A DNA stretch of 9,159 nucleotides, taken from the NCBI GenBank assembly GCA_943330925.2, contig CALQJP020000070.1, forward strand, positions 1-9,159. The letters run 5' to 3'. This DNA is from Chryseobacterium gleum (GTDB taxonomy: Bacteria > Bacteroidota > Bacteroidia > Flavobacteriales_D > Sanyastnellaceae). Made by a program: the position numbers and the translations under genes. Positions 1 to 7,539 of the stretch are shown here, piece after piece; the first letter of the stretch is position 1, and every line of letters starts with the position of its first letter. The notes under the pieces were generated by a model, which saw only the letters and a program-made list of their open reading frames with translations, was not told where the DNA came from and did not search any database.

Positions 1-907
1 ACTCCTGCAACGAATTCACCAGTTGCTGAATGGAATTAGCCGCCGTTGTGATTGACTGTCGGTGTGTGTTGAAGTCTTGCTCTTGCTTGGCTATCGCCGA
101 TTCGGTTTCTGCAACTAATCGCCAGTTTGCGTTGCACGAGTAAATGCGTTGCATTCCCTTTGTTTTGGTTTTGAAATCGGTTAGAATACGCTGCGTATTT
201 CGATGAATGGGCTGCATAGCATCGATGTCTATTCGAATTTGCTTTGCAAGCTCTGCAAGTTGGTTGCAAGTTGCAGCCGCTGTTGCACCAAACTGCTCTT
301 TGATGCTGGCAATTTGGGAATCATATTTCTTCAAATCACTTTGGGCTATCTGCAGGTTGGCACCCAACGTACTCACTGCTTTTTCGAATTGTGAAGTGTA
401 TGATTTTACTTCACACACTTGCACTGTGGGAACCACTTGTGTATTGACGAAGGCGTTGAACTTTTGTGCCTCATCAACCACGGTGTTGCCTTGGTTTTGC
501 AGTGCATCCAAATTGTTCTTCATCGCAGCTTTTGTTTCCTTGAGTTTCTTCCATTCCTCCGTGCCCGATTCAATGCGGCTTTTGCCTCTCGTGTATTGCG
601 CGAAGAATTTGTAATCGTTGTTCACCGTTTGTTTCAGTTGTTCCAACGAACGCATTTCACCATCGAGTTCGTGCACCATGCCGTCTGCCTTCAAGAAGAC
701 TTCCGATTTTTGTTCACACGGTATTTCGCGGTACTGCTTCTCTAATTCCGCAACTTGTGATTGCAAGTTTGAGAGCGTGGTGTTGACCTGATCAACAGTC
801 GATTTCAAATTCGAGTCTACATCCGAGGTCGTATAATACACCTTGCAGCCGCTGAGGATTGTTAAACAACAATAAGCAAAGGCACAAAGAAGTATTGGTC
901 GGTTCAT
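1..907 (-). CDS. Coiled-coil lipoprotein, 3' end outside window
   Basis: An open frame without a stop runs from an ATG at 907 to the left edge, giving 302 residues of an unfinished protein. The N-terminus is a lipoprotein signal: a hydrophobic stretch (residues 5-18) followed by the lipobox LSGC, with the lipidated cysteine at 21. The residues after it (KVYY) are not acidic, so there is no surface-export signal of the Bacteroidetes type, and a periplasm-facing anchor is likely. From about 30 onward the protein is Gln/Lys/Glu/Asn-rich and reads as long helices and coiled coils, with scattered cysteines at 64, 165, 214 and 258 that could form disulphides. Two further in-frame ATGs upstream (928 and 943) would lengthen the N-terminus by 7 or 12 residues; 907 gives the most ordinary signal peptide. 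It lies 125 bp downstream of the nuclease-like gene on the same strand. I do not recognise a named family, and the function is unknown. Confidence 0.82.
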   Translation of the reverse strand, partial: MNRPILLCAFAYCCLTILSGCKVYYTTSDVDSNLKSTVDQVNTTLSNLQSQVAELEKQYREIPCEQKSEVFLKADGMVHELDGEMRSLEQLKQTVNNDYKFFAQYTRGKSRIESGTEEWKKLKETKAAMKNNLDALQNQGNTVVDEAQKFNAFVNTQVVPTVQVCEVKSYTSQFEKAVSTLGANLQIAQSDLKKYDSQIASIKEQFGATAAATCNQLAELAKQIRIDIDAMQPIHRNTQRILTDFKTKTKGMQRIYSCNANWRLVAETESAIAKQEQDFNTHRQSITTAANSIQQLVNSLQE

Positions 908-1032
908 TGGCGAAAGATAACGCGGCATGAATAGGCTACTCATATCATCACTGATTCGGATGAAGATTCTAAAGGTTGAGTGTCTCTAAATAGTTGGTTT
1001 CACATAAAATTGCGCGCAAAACCAACTTTGTT

Positions 1033-2025
1033 TTACCGAACATAAATCGGCCTCTTCAGCTTGCGACTGTATTTCGTTTGAAGCGATATTAAAAAACCAT
1101 CGATTAGCTTGTGCAGAGTTTCGGCATAGGGATTCGCCGGCAACGCATGATTAAGCTTGTCGAAATAATCGCCTAGTTCTTGCCAGGTGGTGGAATTTAT
1201 TTCAATGGTTTTTAATAGGGCTGCGACGCGAGGTACAAGTGATTCCATTTCGGGCGATTTCATCGCATCAGGATATTTCTTCCCGTTCAACTGATTCTCT
1301 GCGTCATTTAGCAAACCGGGTATTGCCTCGGTCAATGAGACGTCATTTCCAAGAAACAATAAATGGAAGGTGAAATTCTTCGCTATCATGCCTTTGTTTT
1401 CGAGGTAGGCAGCCATGAAACAATACTTGAGGATTTGATACTCCCCTAATTCACTGTCCATTTTAAGCTCCAGTGCTACTAGGGTAGAAGTGTTGTGGGC
1501 ATATGCCAGGGTGTCCATATACATAAACTGCATACCTGTCGACTCCTCGAAATCATTTGAACTTCCCGTAATGGTCCATTGACTTTCCGGTGATAGATTA
1601 AAATGACTCCCTAAATATTGAGTAAGGGTAATGTTTGGGAGCAGTGACATAAAAACATCAAACTCCTTGTTGAGGAACTCTTCGGAGAATAATCGTATCC
1701 TGCGTTGAGCTTCAATTGGGTTGATCAAACTCCTAGGTTTGGGGTCATCATAGAGGTGCTCAACATTTGCCGAGAGGATTTCATTGCGAGTCTTGGTAGC
1801 TAGTGTCGTAGTGATTTTTTTGAATTTTTCCACCGTCAATACTTCGTTCTCGCAACACTGTAAAACATGCTCTAGCACCCGCTGTTGCAGTTGCGTTTTG
1901 GATATGCCTAATGCATTCTCCGTTTCCCATGTGAGCAATCGAATGACGCCTGCTACTCCGGAGGTCCAGGAAATGCGTTCTTGTAAATGACTAGTTTTGT
2001 AGATAACGTGACGCTTCTGTGCCAT
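1033..2025 (-). CDS. PD-(D/E)xK nuclease-like protein
   Basis: A 330-residue protein with no signal peptide or membrane segment, so cytoplasmic. The centre carries a pattern typical of the PD-(D/E)xK superfamily: Asp171 starting a hydrophobic strand (YMDTLAYAH), then the next strand with Glu186-x-Lys188 (LVALELKMD), then a helix with Gln197 and Tyr201 (EYQILKYCF). The D / E-x-K / Q-xxx-Y spacing is what metal-dependent restriction-like nucleases use to hold Mg2+ and DNA. The acidic segment DFEE at 158-161 could supply the helix-1 glutamate. The N-terminal 150 residues and the C-terminal 100 residues are mainly helical and match no family I know. Nuclease activity is inferred from the motif; the target is unknown. 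No methyltransferase, helicase or partner gene is adjacent inside the window. Role options are DNA repair, defence, or a mobile-element remnant. Its promoter must lie in the divergent spacer at 2026-2399. Confidence 0.75.
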   Translation of the reverse strand: MAQKRHVIYKTSHLQERISWTSGVAGVIRLLTWETENALGISKTQLQQRVLEHVLQCCENEVLTVEKFKKITTTLATKTRNEILSANVEHLYDDPKPRSLINPIEAQRRIRLFSEEFLNKEFDVFMSLLPNITLTQYLGSHFNLSPESQWTITGSSNDFEESTGMQFMYMDTLAYAHNTSTLVALELKMDSELGEYQILKYCFMAAYLENKGMIAKNFTFHLLFLGNDVSLTEAIPGLLNDAENQLNGKKYPDAMKSPEMESLVPRVAALLKTIEINSTTWQELGDYFDKLNHALPANPYAETLHKLIDGFLISLQTKYSRKLKRPIYVR

Positions 2026-2399
2026 GATTCACTTTGGTTAATGATTAGACGTCTCCTGTATTGTACGAAAATACAAAACAAGATTAAATGAATAGCTACC
2101 AATAATACCCGCTTAACTCGCTATTCATATATCATTAGTAGTTGGACCTTCGCCCTTCGCATTCAATAGGGTGTTCTTTTATTCTTACGCATTGATCGCG
2201 ATCGCGAAGCGGTCTAATTGTTCTCATCCTACTTTTTGATATGAACGGCTGTTCTCATTCCCTCGCATGACATTCGATGATAAACTAGCGAAGGGATAGC
2301 CGAGGATTTAGTTTGGTCGTTCAAAAGCAATTCAGTCGTATTTCAAATTGATGACTCGGCGAATTGTGAATCGAAAGAACAACTAAATCTATTTTTTAA
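2026..2399. promoter_or_regulatory. Divergent intergenic region, 374 bp
   Basis: This gene-free stretch separates a minus-strand gene (start 2025) from a plus-strand gene (start 2400), so it must hold both promoters. Only very short open frames (about 10 codons) occur in it. Visible structure: a TTGTA/TACAA inverted repeat at 2061-2065 and 2072-2076; a 9-bp inverted repeat ATGAATAGC/GCTATTCAT at 2088-2096 and 2120-2128; a perfect 12-bp palindrome TCGCGATCGCGA at 2196-2207; and a direct repeat TGTTCTCAT at 2219-2227 and 2250-2258. No clean Bacteroidetes TTG-N19-TAnnTTTG promoter is evident on either strand. The best weak -7 candidates are TATTTTCG reading toward the nuclease gene (within 2065-2075) and TATTTCAA reading toward 2400 (near 2339). 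The repeats could be operators but may be chance. Confidence 0.5.
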
Positions 2400-4640
2400 A
2401 TGAAAAATCTATACATCCATTTTTGGGCTATAGCCTTGGGGCTATTCAGTTTTAGCTTGACATCGCAAGCGCAATCCGATTATTATGTTTCTCCAAACGG
2501 TTTTGGCGGTGCCGGAACGGTTAGTGATCCGATGGATTTCCAATCGGCTTTGAATCTCGCTACGAGCGACAATGAGACCAGCAACATCTTTCTGCAGGTG
2601 GGTGTTTATTCAGCCACACCGTATGTCTATATCGGCGATGCGGATGGCGATGAAATGGATTTGTTGATTCGCGGCGGTTTCGACGCTGTATTTGGTACTA
2701 TCGCTGATGGCGCTACTTCAGTACTCGATGGCATGTCGACCAACCGATGCCTTGACGTCAACGCTAACACAAATGGGTTGGCCTATACGGTGAGCCTTTT
2801 CGGATTGACGTTTCAGGACGGTTATGTAAGTGGGGAGAACGGCGCAGGGTTGAGATTACAAGCGGCCAGTACCAACGACATGCAACTGAATGTCTATGAT
2901 TCCAATTTCAATAACAACGCTGCAGTTGGCAACGGGTCGGGAGGTGGCATTTATGCCAACTCAAATTTGTCTGTTTACACTTCTGCCTTCAGCGAAAACG
3001 CAGCCTATAACGGTGGTGCTATTTTCTCTGCCAAGGTCGAAGGAAACGTTGCGGCCACGCACGTTTATGTAATCGAAAATAGTTTTGTCGGAAATGAGAA
3101 CTATGGCAACCAGGGAAGCACCATTTGGACCAACGCTGATTTATTAATGGGCGAGTGTTTGGTTGAAGGAGAAACGGATGGCTCTTCGAGCGGCAATGGT
3201 TCCGCAATTTGGGGCAATACAGGCTCAAGATTGACTGTGCGAGCCAGCGTGTTCAGGAATCTGAACATCGAATACTGGGGCTCTGCGATACAGACATTCG
3301 ACGGCGATATAATTGTGAGTAGTTCCTTGTTTCAACACAACAATGCGGGCTTGATCAATGGTTTTGGAGCCATTTCTTACTTTCACAACAACGGTGTTTT
3401 GCCGCGCGTGGTTTCGGTTTCCAATTGCACGTTCTTGAACAATACTTCCAGCCTCTATGATTTGGCTTCGTGCATCCATTTTAGAGGTGATGGCGATGAC
3501 CAATGCACGGTTGTCAATTCAATTTTTGCTGAGAACGGTTCAAATCCGGTTTATGCGGAGACGGGTTCGGCTTCCATTTCATACAGCTTTATCGATGCAG
3601 GGTATGATGGCTTCACCAACGGAGGCGCGCTTGTTTCAGGCGACGCGGGCTTTGTTTCCACTACCAATTTACAGTTGACCGAAAATTCGATTTGTCGCAA
3701 CGCAGGTGATAACGATGGAGTAGATGGTGCTTATGATTTGAATAAGGGCATTCGACTGTTGGGTGAGTTTGTTGATTTGGGTAGCTATGAGTTTAATTAT
3801 GAGCCTACCGATATAGAGTTAACCGCAACTTCAGTGATGGAGACTGCAAGTGGTGTTGAATACCTTGTAGGTTATTTGAGCACCGAGGAGAGCGAGGATG
3901 GTGATGCATTTATCTATGAATTAGTTGAAGGTGATGGAGGGAATGACGCAGACAATGAGTTGTTCTATACGAATGGTGTTGCGCTTTACATGAACACTAC
4001 GCTCGATTTTGAAACTCAGTCCTATTATGCCATTTATCTGCGTACGACCGATTCTTATCGTCAAACATTCGATAAGGCTTTTATTATTGAAGTTGTTGAT
4101 GTGAACGAACCTCCTTTGGTCGGAAATGTAATCCTTGATCAGGAAGGAGAGGTTTCGCATCCATATTACTATGAAATTCCGAGCGATCTTTTTGTTGATG
4201 TTGATGCCGGTGATGCAATTACGGTTACAGCGTTTCTTGAGAATGGTAATCCTTTGCCGTCTTGGCTGTCATTTGACGGTAGTGTTTTCTCGGGGACACC
4301 AACCGAGACAGGTGAACTCTCTATTAAAGTTCAGGCCATTGATTTGGGGTTGTTGTCGGCGTACGTGATTTTTAACCTTGAGATAACGCCTACTGATGTG
4401 AGTGAGCTGACTGTTTCAGCTATTAAAGTCTATCCTCTTCCGGCCGCTGATTACTTGAGTATTGAAGTATATGGGATTACTCAGAAACTGACAGCGAATG
4501 TGGTGGATGCTAGAGGAAATACAGTCAAGCAGGTCATACTCTCCAATGGCGTCAATAGGGTTGATGTTTCACAGCTGTCAGCCGGCTGGTATTCCATTCG
4601 ATATGACAGCACTCACAGCATAGATGTGATTATTCGCTGA
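2400..4640 (+). CDS. T9SS-secreted beta-helix protein with Pmp-like repeats
   Basis: A 746-residue exported protein. Residues 1-25 are a Sec signal peptide ending TSQAQ. Residues 27-465 form a probable right-handed parallel beta-helix opening with YYVSPNGFGGAG, a common start in Bacteroidota pectin-lyase-like proteins. The helix contains repeated pairs resembling chlamydial polymorphic membrane protein motifs: GGA[I]-type at 181-184, 205-208, 239-242, 267-270, 294-297 and 322-325, and FxxN-type at 170-173, 197-200, 229-232, 311-314, 345-348 and 376-379. About 468-570 is a cadherin-like domain ending VVDVNEPP, and 571-663 an Ig/dystroglycan-like domain with LPSWLSFDG and FSGTPTETG. The final 80 residues are a T9SS type A sorting domain (VYPLPAADYLSIEV, then LSAGWYSI), so it should cross the outer membrane through T9SS and be attached or released. 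The domain set suggests adhesion or carbohydrate contact rather than a defined enzyme; I see no catalytic motif. It is the first gene of a likely three-gene cassette. Confidence 0.9.
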   Translation: MKNLYIHFWAIALGLFSFSLTSQAQSDYYVSPNGFGGAGTVSDPMDFQSALNLATSDNETSNIFLQVGVYSATPYVYIGDADGDEMDLLIRGGFDAVFGTIADGATSVLDGMSTNRCLDVNANTNGLAYTVSLFGLTFQDGYVSGENGAGLRLQAASTNDMQLNVYDSNFNNNAAVGNGSGGGIYANSNLSVYTSAFSENAAYNGGAIFSAKVEGNVAATHVYVIENSFVGNENYGNQGSTIWTNADLLMGECLVEGETDGSSSGNGSAIWGNTGSRLTVRASVFRNLNIEYWGSAIQTFDGDIIVSSSLFQHNNAGLINGFGAISYFHNNGVLPRVVSVSNCTFLNNTSSLYDLASCIHFRGDGDDQCTVVNSIFAENGSNPVYAETGSASISYSFIDAGYDGFTNGGALVSGDAGFVSTTNLQLTENSICRNAGDNDGVDGAYDLNKGIRLLGEFVDLGSYEFNYEPTDIELTATSVMETASGVEYLVGYLSTEESEDGDAFIYELVEGDGGNDADNELFYTNGVALYMNTTLDFETQSYYAIYLRTTDSYRQTFDKAFIIEVVDVNEPPLVGNVILDQEGEVSHPYYYEIPSDLFVDVDAGDAITVTAFLENGNPLPSWLSFDGSVFSGTPTETGELSIKVQAIDLGLLSAYVIFNLEITPTDVSELTVSAIKVYPLPAADYLSIEVYGITQKLTANVVDARGNTVKQVILSNGVNRVDVSQLSAGWYSIRYDSTHSIDVIIR

Positions 4641-4737
4641 GGTCACTAATTGCGACGACCCAATGCAGGATGATTAGATGCAGAGTAGGGTTTGTGCCGA
4701 TTTTTTTTTACGATTGAAACAATTAAAACAAGTTGAT

Positions 4738-5832
4738 ATGAAGAATTTTAAATACATCAAATGGATACTCATTATTTTGTGCTGCAGTAACGTTGCAATG
4801 AGCCAGTCGGTCATTAGCGTTGTGCAAGCAGATGGTAATTCTGCATTCTTCGGAGATTTACAAACGGCCGTGGTGGCTGCACAATCGGGCGATTTTATTT
4901 ATGTGCCGGGTGGTACTTTTTCGATGGGCAATGATACCATCAAGAAGGGTGTTACGATCATTGGCGCAGGTCACTATCCTGATTCAACACTGGCAACCAA
5001 TCAGACCATTATTGCGGGAACAATCCGCATTGGAAATGGCGCTCATGGTTTGCATCTGGAAGGGTTGTTTATCAGTGGTGATGTTTTTCTGACGCATGCC
5101 GTAAATAATTATCAAAGAGCTGATAACGTTATGATTCGAAGATGCAGCGTAGCGAATATAACGAGCAATGGCAGCGTCTTTTCACAGAATGAGCCCGACA
5201 CGAGTTTCAGCAGAAACTGGCAGATAGTGCAGAATGTTATTCGTGGCGACGTCAACCTTGGCTTCATGAAGGCATTCAACATGCATGCGAACATTGTCAA
5301 CGGGCATATTTATAATGCCTTTTGGGGAGGGATATTTACGAATAATGATTTCTTGTACATCTCCCAAAGTGATCGTGTATTTGCAGGCGTGCGCTATTGC
5401 ACTGTGAAGGATAATATCTTTTATACCAATTGGGATATCTCATACCCGGGCTATGCGTGCGACGCGCCGGCATGCGGCAGTTACGGAAATACCTTTCTCA
5501 ACAACATGTTCGCTACTGCTCCGAGTGGTTTGAATCCGGGTGTAGTGGTGGCCGAAGTGAATAATATCTTTAGTGTTTCTGCAGACTATTTCTTTCAGAA
5601 TTTCTCGCCGGGTGGCTTCAACTACAATTATAATTTTCAATTGATTGCGGGGAGCCCCGGAATAGGAGCAGCATCGGATGGCACTGATATAGGCATCTAC
5701 GGATCGAACGACCATTACAAGGATTCGGCAGTACCGTTCAATCCGCACATTGGCTTCAAGAATATTGGTTCGAATACAACTCCGGATGGAATGCTTCCAG
5801 TCCATATTCGTGTAAGTGCGCAGGATAGATAA
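4738..5832 (+). CDS. Secreted beta-helix protein without T9SS tail
   Basis: A 364-residue exported protein. I start it at ATG 4738 because MKNFKYIKWILIILCCSNVA plus MSQ is an ordinary signal peptide; an in-frame ATG at 4678 would add 20 unlikely residues across a run of nine T. The mature protein begins with a strand and then FGDLQTAVVAAQSGDFIYVP (38-57), the opening of pectin-lyase-fold proteins (a predicted set of events laid out on a beta-helix), followed by GVTIIGAGHY. Many short Asn-rich turns follow (NNDF, NNIF, NTFLNN). The end contains GSPGIGAASDGTDIGIYG (305-322), then VPFNPHIGFKNIG and LPVHIRVSAQDR, a terminus I associate with a recurring Bacteroidota family. No PKD or T9SS sorting domain is present, unlike both neighbours, so it may stay periplasmic or be exported differently. 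It lies 97 bp after the first cassette gene and 68 bp before the third. A biochemical activity cannot be assigned. Confidence 0.85.
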   Translation: MKNFKYIKWILIILCCSNVAMSQSVISVVQADGNSAFFGDLQTAVVAAQSGDFIYVPGGTFSMGNDTIKKGVTIIGAGHYPDSTLATNQTIIAGTIRIGNGAHGLHLEGLFISGDVFLTHAVNNYQRADNVMIRRCSVANITSNGSVFSQNEPDTSFSRNWQIVQNVIRGDVNLGFMKAFNMHANIVNGHIYNAFWGGIFTNNDFLYISQSDRVFAGVRYCTVKDNIFYTNWDISYPGYACDAPACGSYGNTFLNNMFATAPSGLNPGVVVAEVNNIFSVSADYFFQNFSPGGFNYNYNFQLIAGSPGIGAASDGTDIGIYGSNDHYKDSAVPFNPHIGFKNIGSNTTPDGMLPVHIRVSAQDR

Positions 5833-5849
5833 CTGAATTTTGATGTGGT

Positions 5850-5874
5850 TGTATCGTTTTTTTCGATCGATACA
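5850..5874 (+). repeat. Inverted repeat between cassette genes
   Basis: TGTATCG (5850-5856) and CGATACA (5868-5874) can pair as a 7-bp stem around an 11-base loop containing seven T; the 8-bp palindrome TCGATCGA at 5863-5870 overlaps it. No T tract follows the 3' arm, so this is not a standard intrinsic terminator. It could be an mRNA processing or stability element that lets the second and third cassette genes be expressed at different levels, or it may be chance. Confidence 0.4.
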
Positions 5875-5900
5875 GCTCACTTCAATTAAAATCCATTGAT

Positions 5901-7421
5901 ATGAAAAATAGATACAGTTGTAATCCAGTATTTTCCGATCCGATGCGTTGTTTGGAGAGAATGAAAGTACGCTTCAGTATTGTTGTTGCACTGCTCTTCT
6001 CTCAGAGCGCTATGAGCCAAACTCATTTGACCGGATATGAATATTGGTTTGATGATAATTATGCAGAGCGTATCGCATCTTCGTTGTCACCCGCGAGCAC
6101 AGTCGAACTTAATTCACACGTCAACACACAGAGTCTTGCATTGGGGCTTCATGTGTATAATGTTCGATTCTTGGATGACAGCAGTCGATTTAGTTCGGTT
6201 TTAAGCCAAGTCTTTTTGAGTGGCGGAAGTCAGAATTTGATCGATGCCGTGCAATATTGGTTTGATGATGATGTGCAGCCTGCATTGGTTGAGATCAGCC
6301 CTCAGTTGAATTACTCGTTCAGCAGCTCGGTTGATGCATCTGCACTGACAGACGGGCTTCATCGCATACACATGCGCTTTCGGGAGAGCGGTGGAGTTTG
6401 GAGCGTCGCCACAAGTGCTTTCATACAGAAGTATGGAAGTAGCAGCTCGATGCTCAATCAGATTAAGGGATATCGGTATTGGTTGGATGATTCCGCCGAA
6501 AGCGCCGCAACTATTGAGCTCGGTGTGGCTGTAAGTCCCTTTGAGTTGGTAGAGACAATCAACATGCAGCCGATACCTCATGGTGTTCATGTGACACACT
6601 ATCAATTCCAGGATCTTGCAGGGGCATGGAGTGTGGTGCTGTCGGATACAATCATGAAGGATTCGTTTCCCATTGCACAATTTACATCTTCGAGTACACA
6701 CGTTTGCATGGGCGATTCCATTCAATTTTTTGATTTGAGTTTAGATGCCGACTCCGTCTATTGGAGTTTTGGCGATGGCGAATTCGTTGCGCAGTTGAAT
6801 CCCTTTCATGTGTTCGATATGCCGGGTGTCTATGATGTTGCGCTCACCGCCATTGATTCTGCGTCCGGTTTGGATAGCACGCTGGTTATTGGCTCCTACG
6901 TTACGGTTTGGGGTGATGCCTCTTCGGTATTTGAGACTGATGTGAATGGGGGAGAGGTGCAGTTCACCAATTCTTCGGTACAAGCATCGAACTACTTCTG
7001 GAGTTTTGGTGATGACACTACATCGGAAGATAGTGCGCCTGAGCATACCTACAGCGCCGATGGCACGTATACCGTGATGCTGGTGGCATCTAACCTTTGC
7101 GGAAGCGATACCTCCTACGCGAATGTTGTCATAACAGATGTGGGTGTTTCTCAAAACACCGGCAATAGCGAGATTTCAATTTTTCCCAATCCATTTCACG
7201 ATGCGTTACAGATCTCATTCACGCATGAGCACAACTCGATGCTTGCTCTGCGGCTGTATGATGTCAGAGGCCGAGAGGTTGCCACGCTGCTGAGCAAACA
7301 ATCCGTTCCCGCAGAGTTCACGTTCGAGTGGATGGATGAAACTTTACCGGCAGGTATGTACATGCTGAAGATGCAAGGTGACCACTTCGTAGCGAGTTAT
7401 CCGCTGGTGAAGATGGATTGA
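5901..7421 (+). CDS. T9SS protein with three YWFDD repeats and two PKD domains
   Basis: A 506-residue exported protein. The signal peptide is the segment MKVRFSIVVALLFSQSAMSQ at 21-40. Translation may begin at ATG 5901, giving a long n-region, or at ATG 5961, exactly at that segment; I list the longer form and consider 5961 plausible. Three tandem repeats follow at about 44-106, 115-176 and 189-252. Each starts with an aromatic-x-YW-F/L-DD motif (GYEYWFDDNY, AVQYWFDDDV, GYRYWLDDSA) and ends with GLH/GVH, an (R/Q)F strand and a (F/W)S segment (RFSSVLS, VWSVATS, AWSVVLS). Two PKD domains follow at about 257-336 and 343-412, with YWSFGDG and FWSFGDD, then a T9SS type A sorting domain from about 424 (ISIFPNPFHDALQISF, LYDVRGREVA, LPAGMYMLK). 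It is predicted to be a cell-surface or released protein; PKD domains usually mediate protein or glycan contact. The YWFDD repeat occurs in other Bacteroidota proteins as far as I recall, but its role is unknown to me. Confidence 0.88.
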   Translation: MKNRYSCNPVFSDPMRCLERMKVRFSIVVALLFSQSAMSQTHLTGYEYWFDDNYAERIASSLSPASTVELNSHVNTQSLALGLHVYNVRFLDDSSRFSSVLSQVFLSGGSQNLIDAVQYWFDDDVQPALVEISPQLNYSFSSSVDASALTDGLHRIHMRFRESGGVWSVATSAFIQKYGSSSSMLNQIKGYRYWLDDSAESAATIELGVAVSPFELVETINMQPIPHGVHVTHYQFQDLAGAWSVVLSDTIMKDSFPIAQFTSSSTHVCMGDSIQFFDLSLDADSVYWSFGDGEFVAQLNPFHVFDMPGVYDVALTAIDSASGLDSTLVIGSYVTVWGDASSVFETDVNGGEVQFTNSSVQASNYFWSFGDDTTSEDSAPEHTYSADGTYTVMLVASNLCGSDTSYANVVITDVGVSQNTGNSEISIFPNPFHDALQISFTHEHNSMLALRLYDVRGREVATLLSKQSVPAEFTFEWMDETLPAGMYMLKMQGDHFVASYPLVKMD

Positions 7422-7539
7422 TTTCGAACACGCAAGAATTCCTTGGAGCTTTCACTTTGAGATGAAATTTCGAGGTTCGATGGGCAATAAGTTACACTGA
7501 ACGGATGTTTCTCAGTCGAAACCCCAAAACAATCTTATC

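Noticed and set aside
36..269. Minus-strand frame of 77 codons
   Set aside because: It lies inside the lipoprotein gene in another frame and is low-complexity, rich in Asn, Arg and His, with no domain features.
203..745. Overlapping plus-strand open frames of 63-135 codons
   Set aside because: They are antisense to the well-formed minus-strand lipoprotein frame, lack signal or domain features, and overlap one another in different frames.
2153..2295. CCCTTCGC and GCGAAGGG inverted pair 127 bases apart
   Set aside because: Eight bases at this distance are expected by chance and do not extend.
5440..5880. Minus-strand frame of 146 codons
   Set aside because: It is opposite the beta-helix gene at 4738-5832, is rich in Arg, Ile and Cys in the manner of antisense translation, and has no recognisable motif.
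6201..7154. Two minus-strand frames of 174 and 137 codons
   Set aside because: They are antisense to the YWFDD/PKD gene, whose domains are unmistakable; the frames carry no domain features.
7459..7500. Short open frame of 12 codons before the HWPGA gene
   Set aside because: Too short and without upstream signal or conservation evidence; it could only be a leader peptide by speculation.
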